This document shows positions 15,617 to 24,290 of a stretch of 40,759 bases of DNA, one piece after another. The position numbers and the translations under genes were made by a program. Origin of the DNA: CALEUX01 sp037439945 (lineage in GTDB: Bacteria > Bacteroidota > Bacteroidia > Bacteroidales > Marinilabiliaceae); NCBI GenBank assembly GCA_037439945.1, contig JBBIVA010000013.1, forward strand, positions 1 to 40,759, written 5' to 3'. Positions within the stretch are counted from its first letter, which is position 1. Each line of letters begins with the position of its first letter. The notes under the pieces are model-generated. The model was not told where the DNA came from and ran no database searches. It saw only the letters and a list, made by a program, of their open reading frames with translations.

Positions 15617-18496
15617 ATGAAGAAATTTTTAATGCTGCTTTTATTACTTCCACATTTATTGGTTTCCCAAATAAATGTGAATTTTAAAACCGACAAAAAA
15701 AAGAGTAATTATACCATAATTGGCAAAACTGAAGCATCTACAATTGTTTACGACGTTTCAGAAAACATTTTGGTTAAGAAGTCAGCCCATTTTCTATCCG
15801 ATGATATTGAAAGAGTATCGGGGCAAAGGCCCGTTGTTTCTACCGCTGATAATTATAAGGGCAGCCATATAATAATTGTTGCTACTGTTGGAAAAAATCC
15901 TTTGGTTAACAAATTAGTTGCTGAAAGGAAATTGAACGTAGATATTATTAAAGGGCAGTGGGAACGATTTATAATAAAAACAATTGACAATCCATTCCCT
16001 GGCGTTAAACAAGCCCTGGTTATTGTTGGTAGCGATAGGCGTGGGGCCGCTTATGGCGTATTTACCTTATCGGAAAAGATGGGCGTATCGCCATGGTACT
16101 GGTGGGCCGATGTTGCGGTTGAGAAACACAATGAAATCTACCTTGAAAAGTGCAATTATACATCAAACAGTCCTGCTGTAAAATACCGGGGCATATTTAT
16201 CAACGATGAATCTCCTGCATTCCGAAATTGGGCCAAAGAACAATTTGGAGGCATAAACCATAAATGTTACGAAAAAGTTTTTGAGCTGCTGTTGCGCAAT
16301 AAAGCCAATTATTTGTGGCCTGCCATGTGGTTGCCTACCATGTTTTATGTTGATGACCCTTTAAACCCCAAAACAGCCGATGAATTTGGCATTGTTATGT
16401 CAACCAGCCACCACGAACCCATGACGCGTGCCCATAACGAATGGAGCTTGTTTAAAGGTGGTGAATGGAACTACAATTCAAACAAAGAAAAGTTACAGGA
16501 GTTTTGGCGCGGCGGATTTGAACGGGTTGGAAATTACGAATCCATAATTACCGTTGGTATGCGTGGCGATGGCGATGAAGGCATGTCGGAAGAAACGGCT
16601 GTAGATTTATTACAAACCATTATACACGACCAACGTGAAATTATCAGCGATATCACCAAAAAACCAGCCAAAGAAACGCCTCAGCTTTGGGCAATTTATA
16701 AAGAAGTACAGGATTATTACGACAAAGGCATGCGGGTTGATGATGATATTACGGTAATTTTTAGCGACGATAACTGGGGTAATATTCGCTATCTGCCTAA
16801 AAAAAAGGACATTGCACCAAACTCAAAATATGGGATGTATTATCATTTCGATTATGTTGGCGCTCCTGTATCATACAGGTGGCTAAATGTTACCCAGATT
16901 GAAAGGGTATGGGAACAGATGAAACTTACAAACGAGCATGGGGTTAAGGAAATTTGGATTGTTAATGTTGGCGATATTAAGCCCATGGAATTACCCATCA
17001 GCTTTTTCCTTGATTATGCATGGAATCCTGATGCAATTCAGGCTGCCGATTTGCCAAAGTACTATGTAAGCTGGGTAAAGCAACAATTTGGCAATCAATA
17101 CGCTAAAGAAATAGCCGAACTGCTTTCGCTTTACACCAAGTATAATGCACGCCGTACCCCCGAAATGTTAACCGGTAATACATACAGTGTTGAAAACTAC
17201 CGCGAGGCCGACAGAATAGTTGAAGAATACAATCAACTGCTAAAAAATAGCACATCGGTATACGAACAGCTCCCCGAAAGGCACAAAACAGCCTACTACC
17301 AACTGGTTCAGTCGCCCATTGAAATGAGTGCCAACATCAACGAAATGTATGTGGCAGCCGGTAAAAACCAGTATTATGGTATTCGTGGGGCAGCATCGGC
17401 CAACTACTATGCCGATAAAGTTAAAGAACTATTCGAAAAAGATGTTTTGTTAACCCAAAAGTACCATGAGCTTGAAAATGGCAAATGGAACCACATGATG
17501 TCGCAAACCCATATTGGTTATACCTATTGGAACCACCCGCCCTTAAATATGATGCCCGCTGTTTCGTATGTTCAGGTTCAAAAACCTGCCGAGTTGGGAT
17601 ATTTTATTGAATATGGTACTCCTCCACGTTGGGGCTGGTTAGGGGTAGAAGCTGAATGGGATTTCAGCTATGAAATGCCCACATTCGACCCTGCAAATAA
17701 TCAAAACTATTATATCGACATTATAAACCGTGGACAGGAAGAGTTAAGTTACACTATAAAGGGAAAAGAAGATTGGATAAAACTAACTTCCGAATCGGGT
17801 ACCACCCTATACAACGAAAAAATATATGTTAGCATTGATTGGAACAAAGCCCCCAAAGGGAAACATAAAGGGGAAATAGTTATTGCCGGGGCAGGAAAAG
17901 AATATACCATTCAGGTGCCTATTCGAAATGAGTTGCCAGCCTTATCAGGTTTTATCGAAAACGAAGGGGTAATCGCATTCGAAGCATCTAATTTTACCCG
18001 GAAATTTGATACAAAAGAAACTCAATGGACAATAGTTCCGAACCTTGGACGGACAGGTTCTTCTCTTATTATTGAGCCGGTAAACTCAGAGCGGCAGGTA
18101 GATTTGGCTAAAGCTCCAAGGGTAGAATACGAGTTCACAACATTCAATTCGGGAGAATTAAATATTGAGACTTACCTATCGCCTACACAGGATTTTAAAA
18201 AACAAGGAGGATTAAAATATGCTATTGCTATTGATAATGAAACGCCTCAAATTATCAATATGAATGAAGGAGAAGTTGAGCCTGATTACAAATATGCCGA
18301 ATGGTGGATGAAATCGGTTGGGGATCACATTAAAACCAGAGTTTCGAAGCATAAGGTTAATTCTCCGGGTAAACATACTTTAAAGATATGGATGATTGAT
18401 ACCGGAATTGTTTTCCAGAAATTTGTTATTGATGCCGGCGGTTTAAAGCAAAGTTATTTAGGGCCTGTTGAGAGTCATTCTGTAAATTCCAAATAG
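15617..18496 (+). CDS. Secreted glycoside hydrolase family 115 (xylan alpha-1,2-glucuronidase)
   Basis: This 959-aa protein with a cleavable signal peptide (about 1-18, ending LLVSQ) matches the GH115 family, whose members remove (4-O-methyl)glucuronic acid from xylan side chains. Family features include GSDRRGAAYGVFTLSEKMGVSPWYWWADV, KYRGIFINDESPAFRNWA, NYLWPAMW, MSTSHHEPM, VGMRGDGDEGM and FSDDNWGNIR in order, then a helical region and a beta-sandwich C-terminal module (about 790-950). The periplasm or cell surface is the likely site. No other polysaccharide-utilisation gene (susC/susD) is nearby, so it is an orphan hydrolase. It is divergent from trpE. Activity on xylan is inferred from family membership. 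Confidence 0.93.
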   Translation: MKKFLMLLLLLPHLLVSQINVNFKTDKKKSNYTIIGKTEASTIVYDVSENILVKKSAHFLSDDIERVSGQRPVVSTADNYKGSHIIIVATVGKNPLVNKLVAERKLNVDIIKGQWERFIIKTIDNPFPGVKQALVIVGSDRRGAAYGVFTLSEKMGVSPWYWWADVAVEKHNEIYLEKCNYTSNSPAVKYRGIFINDESPAFRNWAKEQFGGINHKCYEKVFELLLRNKANYLWPAMWLPTMFYVDDPLNPKTADEFGIVMSTSHHEPMTRAHNEWSLFKGGEWNYNSNKEKLQEFWRGGFERVGNYESIITVGMRGDGDEGMSEETAVDLLQTIIHDQREIISDITKKPAKETPQLWAIYKEVQDYYDKGMRVDDDITVIFSDDNWGNIRYLPKKKDIAPNSKYGMYYHFDYVGAPVSYRWLNVTQIERVWEQMKLTNEHGVKEIWIVNVGDIKPMELPISFFLDYAWNPDAIQAADLPKYYVSWVKQQFGNQYAKEIAELLSLYTKYNARRTPEMLTGNTYSVENYREADRIVEEYNQLLKNSTSVYEQLPERHKTAYYQLVQSPIEMSANINEMYVAAGKNQYYGIRGAASANYYADKVKELFEKDVLLTQKYHELENGKWNHMMSQTHIGYTYWNHPPLNMMPAVSYVQVQKPAELGYFIEYGTPPRWGWLGVEAEWDFSYEMPTFDPANNQNYYIDIINRGQEELSYTIKGKEDWIKLTSESGTTLYNEKIYVSIDWNKAPKGKHKGEIVIAGAGKEYTIQVPIRNELPALSGFIENEGVIAFEASNFTRKFDTKETQWTIVPNLGRTGSSLIIEPVNSERQVDLAKAPRVEYEFTTFNSGELNIETYLSPTQDFKKQGGLKYAIAIDNETPQIINMNEGEVEPDYKYAEWWMKSVGDHIKTRVSKHKVNSPGKHTLKIWMIDTGIVFQKFVIDAGGLKQSYLGPVESHSVNSK

Positions 18497-18517
18497 ACAG
18501 GGAACTTTTCAGGACGC

Positions 18518-19443
18518 CTATCGCCACTTAATTTTTACAAATTCTTTTGGTGTAACAATTTGCTCAGGTAGTGAACCTTGTATGGCGGCTTTTAGTTTGT
18601 TGATAAGCAATTGGCGGTTAAAACTTTTGTGTGTAACAATGCTGATTTCACGTACTGGTTCGGGTTTAATTAACCTTCTGACACACAGTTTTTCGTCCTC
18701 TTTGAGGGAGAGTTCGGGAATTAATGTGTAGCCCATACCTTTTTTAACCAACGATTTGAGTGTTGCGATGGAGCCGCTTTCGTAATGAAAACCATGAAAG
18801 GCAGAACCGTTGTTTTTTGAGCAAAGGTTAAGTGCCTGGTTTCTGAAACAATGGCCTTCTGATAACAATAACAAATTTGAAGCATCTAATTGGGCCGTTT
18901 CAATGAGCCCGTTTTTTAATAAACGATGATGCTCAGGGGCAAATAATAAAAAGGCTTCGAAATATAAAGTGGTTTCTTTCAGGTCTTTTTCGTGGGTTGG
19001 GGTTGCCATAATGGCCATCTCAATGCGGTCGTTGTGAAGTGCTTTTATAAGAGATTCCGATTCCATTTCTTCAATACGAAGGATGGTTTCAGGATTCTCT
19101 TTAATAAATGTATCCAGAAAAAGCGGAATCAGATGTGGTGCAACAGTTGGTATAATGCCCGGTTTAAATTCGCCATTAATGCTCTTTTTGCCTTCGTTGG
19201 CAATCTCTTTTAGTTTATGTATGTCGCGAAGTATCTGCCGGGCTCTGGAAATAAAAGCTTCTCACTCGGCGGGGGGGCGCATGGGTTTTTTGAACGGTCG
19301 AACAACAACACCCCTACTTCTTCTTCCAGTTTTTGCAATTGCATGGTAAGCGTAGGCTGAGTTACATGGCAACTCTCGGCGGCAGCAACAAAATGCCTGT
19401 GGGTGTCGAGAGCTTCTATGTATTCAAGTTGTTGAATGTTCAT
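18518..19443 (-). pseudogene. oxyR: OxyR-type LysR regulator, disrupted by a frameshift and in-frame stop
   Basis: The N-terminal DNA-binding helix-turn-helix (MNIQQLEYIEALDTHRHF, then TQPTLTMQLQKLEEEVGVLLFDRSK) is encoded at 19210-19443. The effector domain continues in another frame at 18518-19261, ending IKWR. The break has two lesions: a 6-A tract (19286-19291) where the family KKP/MRP reading needs 7, and a TGA at 19262-19264 next to a 7-G run. The effector part keeps the peroxide-sensing cysteine pair of OxyR, GHC-FRNQALNLC, with the same 9-residue spacing as E. coli C199/C208. It starts 8 bp after dnaJ. Either a recent pseudogene or sequencing/assembly error in homopolymers; I cannot tell which. 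Confidence 0.82.
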
Positions 19444-19451
19444 GAGGTTGA

Positions 19452-20594
19452 TTATTCAAAAATGTCTCTCATTCTTGAAAAAAATCCCTGATCTGCACCT
19501 TCTTTTACTTTAAAAGTATCTGATTCTCTCAATTTTTCGATAATCCGCACTTCATCCCTTGAGATATCTGTAGGGACAAAAACATTGATTCTTACCAGTA
19601 AATCGCCACGGTAATATCCATTCACTTCAGGTAATCCTTTTCCCTTAAGTCTTAGAATTTTACCCGGTTGAGTTCCCTGATCAATTTTAACCTTCACTTT
19701 ACCTTCAACTGTTGGTATTTCAACAGGGGTGCCTAGTATTGCATCCGGAACTGTTAGGGTAAGGTTAAATATTAAATCATGTCCGTCACGAATTAATTCG
19801 GGATGTTTTTCTTCTTCAATTAAAACCAGTAAATCGCCGTTAATTCCACCTCTTCGGGCAGCATTACCTTTGCCTGAGACTGAAAGCTGCATTCCTTCTT
19901 CAACCCCTGCAGGTATTTTTATAGAAACAATTTCATCGTTTCTTAACAGGCCTTCACCGTTGCACTGGGAACATTTTTGAGTAATAATGCGCCCTTCACC
20001 CTGACAGGCAGGGCAGGGTGAACTGGTTTGCATTTGCCCCAGTATTGTATTTTGAATACGGGTAACATGTCCCGTCCCCCTGCATGTGTTACAATTGCTA
20101 AATGATGATCCGTTTGCTGCTCCGGAACCGTTACAGTGCTGGCAACCAACATATTTTTTTACTTTTATTTTTTTCTCAACGCCATTGGCGATTTCCTGTA
20201 GGTTAAGTTTAACCTTAACCCTCAGGTTGCTGCCTTTGTTAACCCGTTGCGACGAGCGCGAAGAGCCAAACCCGCCGAAGCCGCCAAACCCTCCTCCAAA
20301 AATATCCCCAAAATGAGAGAATATATCTTCCATTGACATTCCGCCACTAAAACCACCACCTGTTGAACCCCCAACACCTGCATGGCCAAACTGGTCGTAA
20401 CGTTTTCTTTTTTCAGAATTGCTAAGGACTTCGTAAGCCTCAGCCGCTTCCTTAAATTTTTCCTCCGATGCCTTATCCCCCGGATTTTTATCGGGATGAT
20501 ACTGTATGGCTTTTTTACGGTAGGCTTTTTTTATTTCTTCAGCTGAAGCATTCTTGCTTACTTCAAGTATTTCGTAATAATCTCTTTTTGACAT
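19452..20594 (-). CDS. dnaJ: Chaperone protein DnaJ
   Basis: DnaJ is the J-domain co-chaperone that delivers substrates to DnaK and stimulates its ATPase. The 380-aa protein is full type I. It has a J domain (1-70) with HPD at 33-35, a Gly/Phe-rich linker (about 72-125), and four zinc-binding CxxCxGxG repeats (CQHCNGSG, CNTCRGTG, CPACQGEG, CSQCNGEG). The C-terminal substrate-binding domains follow. It lies 13 bp after grpE, and an oxyR-like gene follows after 8 bp, so all three probably share a transcript. Confidence 0.97.
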   Translation of the reverse strand: MSKRDYYEILEVSKNASAEEIKKAYRKKAIQYHPDKNPGDKASEEKFKEAAEAYEVLSNSEKRKRYDQFGHAGVGGSTGGGFSGGMSMEDIFSHFGDIFGGGFGGFGGFGSSRSSQRVNKGSNLRVKVKLNLQEIANGVEKKIKVKKYVGCQHCNGSGAANGSSFSNCNTCRGTGHVTRIQNTILGQMQTSSPCPACQGEGRIITQKCSQCNGEGLLRNDEIVSIKIPAGVEEGMQLSVSGKGNAARRGGINGDLLVLIEEEKHPELIRDGHDLIFNLTLTVPDAILGTPVEIPTVEGKVKVKIDQGTQPGKILRLKGKGLPEVNGYYRGDLLVRINVFVPTDISRDEVRIIEKLRESDTFKVKEGADQGFFSRMRDIFE

Positions 20595-20607
20595 TTTTGT
20601 ATGGGTT

Positions 20608-21210
20608 TTATTCTCCTACCACAACCTGCGGATATCTTATAACTTTGTCTTCCAGAATATATCCTTTTTGCACACAATCCAGAATTTTGCCCTTTAAATC
20701 ATCACTAGGGGCCGGTATTTTTGTAATGGCGTTATGCAAATCAGCATTAAAATCCTGACTAACGGTTTCAATTTCCTTCACACCCTGTTGCGAAAGGAAG
20801 CTTATAAACTTATTGTAAATGAGCGTTATGCCATCTTTAACCGCTTGAAGGTCGCTGGCTTTATCCAAATGTTGTAATGCGCGTTCAAAATCATCAATTA
20901 CCGGAAGCACGCCTGTTAGAACCTTTTCGCCGGCTGTTTTGGAGAGTTCCATTTTTTCCTTTAGCGTACGCTTTCTGTAATTATCGTATTCGGCAATCAG
21001 ACGTAAATGCTTATCCCTTGCTTCAATTAGATCTTTTTCAAGCTGTTCTGCTTTTTGTTCTAATTCAGTCTTATTATCACCATTAATGTTTTCACTGGTA
21101 CCAGCTTTTCCTGTTTTTTTTTCAGGGGTTGTAACATCGTTTAAAACCGTTTTCTGTGATGTTTTTTTGTTTGATACTTCTTCCTTGTTTTTAGACTGTT
21201 TTTTTGCCAT
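20608..21210 (-). CDS. grpE: Nucleotide exchange factor GrpE
   Basis: GrpE releases ADP from DnaK. The 200-aa protein has a charged, low-complexity N-terminus (about 1-48, rich in Lys/Ser/Thr), then a long coiled coil (KTELEQKAEQLEKDLIEARDK onward). The beta-wing head has the family motif YNKFISFLSQQGVKEIE and ends VLEDKVIRYPQVVVGE-like (here ILEDKVIRYPQVVVGE). It is the first gene of grpE-dnaJ-oxyR. No CIRCE (HrcA) operator was found upstream; a TACTTTTG box lies 57 nt before the ATG. Confidence 0.96.
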   Translation of the reverse strand: MAKKQSKNKEEVSNKKTSQKTVLNDVTTPEKKTGKAGTSENINGDNKTELEQKAEQLEKDLIEARDKHLRLIAEYDNYRKRTLKEKMELSKTAGEKVLTGVLPVIDDFERALQHLDKASDLQAVKDGITLIYNKFISFLSQQGVKEIETVSQDFNADLHNAITKIPAPSDDLKGKILDCVQKGYILEDKVIRYPQVVVGE

Positions 21211-21266
21211 ATACTTATTTATTCTCTAAATTTTAACAATTAACTAAAATCTCAAATTGGGGCGCA

Positions 21267-21274
21267 CAAAAGTA
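21267..21274 (-). promoter_or_regulatory. Candidate -7 box for grpE-dnaJ
   Basis: Minus-strand TACTTTTG is an exact TAnnTTTG match, 57 nt before the grpE ATG. No clear -33 TTG is found at 19-21 nt spacing. The same TACTTTTG octamer precedes the redoxin gene. Confidence 0.45.
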
Positions 21275-21347
21275 TGCAATTTTTTTGCCATTTGGTTTAT
21301 AGGGGACAATTTGACAGAAATTTCTCAATAATATGCTATTATGACAA

Positions 21348-21379
21348 AAGGCAATGCCAGGTTATTCTGACACTGCCTT
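21348..21379 (-). terminator. Rho-independent terminator of the redoxin gene
   Basis: On the minus strand AAGGCAGTGTCAG and CTGGCATTGCCTT form a 13-bp stem (two G-U pairs) with a 6-nt loop, followed by TTTTGTC. It begins 29 nt after the stop of the thioredoxin-fold gene and separates it from grpE. Confidence 0.8.
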
Positions 21380-21408
21380 GTATTTTTATCAAAAATGTTT
21401 AATGATTG

Positions 21409-21975
21409 TTACCTTGAAAACCTGTTCATTGCCAATTGTGACGGATTAAGTTTTTCCAAACGTTCAAGGGTTGATTCTATTTGCTCTAAACCTGAACTGC
21501 TGGCAACTACCCTGCCTTCACCATCAATTAGGTAATTAGTAAAATGTTTCTGAACTGAAAAGGTTTGTGCCAAATCAGATTGGCGACCCTTAAAATCGCA
21601 GATATGCAAAAAAACTTCAAGCTCATCGCGCAAAATTGACTGGTTAAGAGGTGATTTAAAACGGTCGAGGGATACACTAAGTATTACAAGTCCCTGAGCA
21701 TTAAAAAAATTACTATTCCTGTATTGGTCCAAAATCATTTTTTTTCTAAAGTTGTCAAGTCTTGAAGGTGCATCATAGGATGCCCAGAAATCAATCAATA
21801 CCATTTTCCCTTTAAGCGATGATAGATTAAATTTTGAACCATCTAACAAGTCTGATTGGATTATAGGAATTTTGTTTCCAACCTTGAGACCGGTGGTTGG
21901 TTCACTGTGGCCATTGAAGAATGAGAGAAAAACCAACCCCGCTAAAAATATCATAATCATTATTTTAATTCTCAT
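21409..21975 (-). CDS. Thioredoxin-fold (TlpA/redoxin-like) envelope protein lacking the CxxC pair
   Basis: From MRIKIMIMIF the protein is 188 aa with an uncleaved or cleavable N-terminal hydrophobic segment (about 3-21), so it faces the periplasm. Residues ~30-170 follow the TlpA/AhpC-TSA pattern: VGNKIPIIQSDLLDGSKFNLSSLKGKMVLIDFWAS, then YLIDGEGRVVAS near the C-terminus. The active-site position normally reading WCxPC here reads WASYDAPSR: both cysteines are replaced (D68 and S71). It cannot act as a dithiol oxidoreductase and may be a structural or binding relative. An alternative ATG 11 codons upstream lacks support. It has its own promoter and terminator. Confidence 0.85.
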   Translation of the reverse strand: MRIKIMIMIFLAGLVFLSFFNGHSEPTTGLKVGNKIPIIQSDLLDGSKFNLSSLKGKMVLIDFWASYDAPSRLDNFRKKMILDQYRNSNFFNAQGLVILSVSLDRFKSPLNQSILRDELEVFLHICDFKGRQSDLAQTFSVQKHFTNYLIDGEGRVVASSSGLEQIESTLERLEKLNPSQLAMNRFSR

Positions 21976-22089
21976 AATTATATGTTTAGTGAATAAAAAC
22001 CATTGCAAAGGTTCACCTTTATTTCTTATCCCCGGTAATTTTTTCGATGAAGGGAGGTGATTTGTTGATTAAGGTTATTAATTTGGGTG

Positions 22090-22121
22090 CAAAAGTATGT
22101 TCAAAAACATGAAAAATCAAT
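22090..22121 (-). promoter_or_regulatory. Promoter of the redoxin-like gene
   Basis: On the minus strand, ATTG (22118-22121) and TACTTTTG (22090-22097) are separated by 20 nt, a good match to the Bacteroidota -33/-7 pattern. It implies a 5' untranslated region of roughly 105-110 nt before the ATG at 21975; nothing recognisable was found in it. Confidence 0.6.
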
Positions 22122-22168
22122 GTTGTAAAATTTGGGAATTTTACATGTATCTGTTATATTATAAAAGA

Positions 22169-22207
22169 AAAATCGCAACATTCAGAATATAAGAACGTTG
22201 CGATTTT
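22169..22207 (-). terminator. Terminator after murA
   Basis: AAAATCGCAAC (22169-22179) pairs with GTTGCGATTTT (22197-22207), an 11-bp perfect stem with a loop of 17 nt that can itself add a 3-bp extension. On the minus strand it runs on into TCTTTTAT, about 53 nt after the murA stop. It is symmetrical enough to also work on the other strand. Confidence 0.78.
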
Positions 22208-22259
22208 GTTAAAAATATCCAAATATCAATAATTAACCTTTTGGAATTATAGTGAAATG

Positions 22260-23564
22260 TTAAATTCTCTTAATTGAAGCCCCGATTTTGTTTAATCTTT
22301 CGTCTATAAATTGATAACCTCTGTCAATTTGTTCGATATTATGTATAATACTTTTTCCCTGGGCTGAAAGTGTGGCTATAAGCAGCGCCACCCCTGCTCT
22401 TATATCAGGTGATGCCATAACACTGCCACGAAGCATTGTTTCCTGGTTTAAGCCAATAACTGTTGCACGGTGTGGGTCGCACAAAATAATGCGGGCACCC
22501 ATATCAATAAGTTTATCAACAAAGAATAATCTGCTTTCAAACATTTTTTGATGGATAAGAACGCTACCTTTTGCCTGAGTTGCAACCACCAAAAAAACGC
22601 TTAATAAGTCGGGAGTAAGACCGGGCCAGGGAGCATCGGCAATGGTCATAATTGAACCATCAATAAAGGTATCAATTGTATAACTATTTTGAGAAGGAAT
22701 AAATATATCATTTCCTCTTATTTCCATTTCAATTCCCATTCGTTTAAATGCCAATGGAATAATACCAAGGTGTTCAGGTTGGGCATTTTTAATTGTTATT
22801 TGGCTTTTGGTCATTGCTGCCATACCTATAAAGCTTCCAACTTCAATCATGTCGGGCAGTAAAGTGTGGTTACAGCCTTTAAGTGAAGTTACCCCGGTTA
22901 TGGTGAGGAGATTGGACCCTATACCACTAATTTTGGCCCCCATGCCTGAAAGCATACGGCAAAGCTGCTGTATATATGGCTCACAGGCTGCATTATATAT
23001 TATTGTTGTTCCGGGTGTAAGAACTGCGGCCATAATAATATTTGCAGTGCCTGTAACTGATGCTTCATCAAGAAGCATATAGGCCCCTTTTAATGATCCA
23101 CCATGAACGGTATAAAAAATTTCATCTGGATTAAACTCAAAACGTGCGCCTAATTTTTCGAATCCAAAGAAATGGGTGTCAAGTCGTCTCCGGCCAATTT
23201 TATCCCCACCCGGTTTGGGAAAGTGGGCTTTTCCAAATCTTGCCAACAAAGGGCCCATTATCATAATAGAACCTCTTAATGAAGAAGCTCTTTTTTTGAA
23301 TTCGGGACTTTGTAAATATTCGAGGTTTATTTGCGAGGCGGTAAATGAGTAACAGTTTGAAGATTTTTTTATTACATCAACACCCAATTCTTTTAGTAAT
23401 ACTATAAGGTTGTTAACATCCACAATATCGGGGATGTTGTCAATTATAACATTGTCATTTGTGAGAAGGGTAGCACAAATAACCTGTAAGGCTTCGTTTT
23501 TAGCCCCCTGGGGAATTATTTCACCCGACATTTGCCTTTGGCCTGTAATCTCAAAACTATTCAT
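22260..23564 (-). CDS. murA: UDP-N-acetylglucosamine 1-carboxyvinyltransferase, Asp-type active site
   Basis: MurA transfers enolpyruvate from PEP to UDP-GlcNAc, the first committed step of peptidoglycan synthesis. The 434-aa protein has the N-terminal GAKNEALQ (K22). The flexible-loop motif reads PGGDKIGRRRLDTHF, so the usual catalytic Cys (GGCAIGxR) is Asp at residue 121. Asp at this position is known from naturally fosfomycin-insensitive MurA of mycobacteria and chlamydiae, so fosfomycin tolerance at this target is predicted. It follows a DUF4290 gene by 29 bp and ends at a strong terminator. Confidence 0.95.
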   Translation of the reverse strand: MNSFEITGQRQMSGEIIPQGAKNEALQVICATLLTNDNVIIDNIPDIVDVNNLIVLLKELGVDVIKKSSNCYSFTASQINLEYLQSPEFKKRASSLRGSIMIMGPLLARFGKAHFPKPGGDKIGRRRLDTHFFGFEKLGARFEFNPDEIFYTVHGGSLKGAYMLLDEASVTGTANIIMAAVLTPGTTIIYNAACEPYIQQLCRMLSGMGAKISGIGSNLLTITGVTSLKGCNHTLLPDMIEVGSFIGMAAMTKSQITIKNAQPEHLGIIPLAFKRMGIEMEIRGNDIFIPSQNSYTIDTFIDGSIMTIADAPWPGLTPDLLSVFLVVATQAKGSVLIHQKMFESRLFFVDKLIDMGARIILCDPHRATVIGLNQETMLRGSVMASPDIRAGVALLIATLSAQGKSIIHNIEQIDRGYQFIDERLNKIGASIKRI

Positions 23565-23593
23565 TAATTTGGGTTTATTAACTTTCTACCAAA

Positions 23594-24187
23594 TTAATTG
23601 TTTTTTCTGCCAAAATGTTTTTTCCGGGGACGGTTTTGCGATTCCCTTATTTCGGGTAATTTAACCTGTTGTTCACCGGCAATTAGTTTTCCCCTTGAAA
23701 TATCTTTTATGTCCTGGATTATTCTTTCATCGGTAGCGTTGTCTTTATTCCAGCTCATAAGAGATTTCCTCATATGTGTAGAAATAAGTGAAACCAGATG
23801 GTTTTTCAGCTCGCCATCCTCCATAACTGCTGCCTGGTGTATCATCTGTTCAACAAGTTTTCCATAATGGCGGTATTTCATTTTACCATCGCTGTATGGA
23901 ACCTTTAGCGGTTTGGTTGTAAAGTTGGATGCTTCAGGTAAGTTATATGGGAAATCAATATCCAGTTTAAAATCCGACATAATAGCTATATGGTCCCAAA
24001 GTTTATGTTTAAAGTCACTTACATCACGCAAATGCGGGAACAAATTACCCATTACTGTTATTATTGAATTTACGCAGCGTGTTCTTTCATCACGGTCTTC
24101 AATTGTAAGGGCGTAATCAACCATTTTATAAATATGTCTTCCATATTCAGGAAGTACCAGTTTTTTTCTTTGTGAATTATAATCCAT
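23594..24187 (-). CDS. DUF4290 domain protein
   Basis: This 197-aa soluble protein is of unknown function. Its N-terminal YNSQRKKLVLPEYGRHIYKMV and the following LWDHIAIMSDFKLDIDFPY match the DUF4290 family, which I know only from Bacteroidota. It is predicted largely helical, with a basic tail (NRPRKKHFGRKNN). It lies between uvrD (103 bp upstream) and murA (29 bp downstream), probably in a murA operon. This neighbourhood hints at an envelope- or growth-related role, but nothing in the sequence proves it. Confidence 0.88.
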   Translation of the reverse strand: MDYNSQRKKLVLPEYGRHIYKMVDYALTIEDRDERTRCVNSIITVMGNLFPHLRDVSDFKHKLWDHIAIMSDFKLDIDFPYNLPEASNFTTKPLKVPYSDGKMKYRHYGKLVEQMIHQAAVMEDGELKNHLVSLISTHMRKSLMSWNKDNATDERIIQDIKDISRGKLIAGEQQVKLPEIRESQNRPRKKHFGRKNN

Positions 24188-24290
24188 TGATAATTAAGTA
24201 TAAACTGTGTTATTTTTTTGAGGGGCAGGGCAGGTTATCTGAACTGTTATCAGATTACTTTATTAAAACAGGGTTTTAAAAGGTTCAAAA

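Noticed and set aside
19210..19443. A separate 77-aa DNA-binding protein
   Set aside because: Its sequence is the N-terminal third of an OxyR-type LysR protein whose remainder follows in another frame; better read as one broken gene.
21211..21300. CIRCE (HrcA) operator upstream of grpE
   Set aside because: No TTAGCACTC-N9-GAGTGCTAA inverted repeat or close variant is present.
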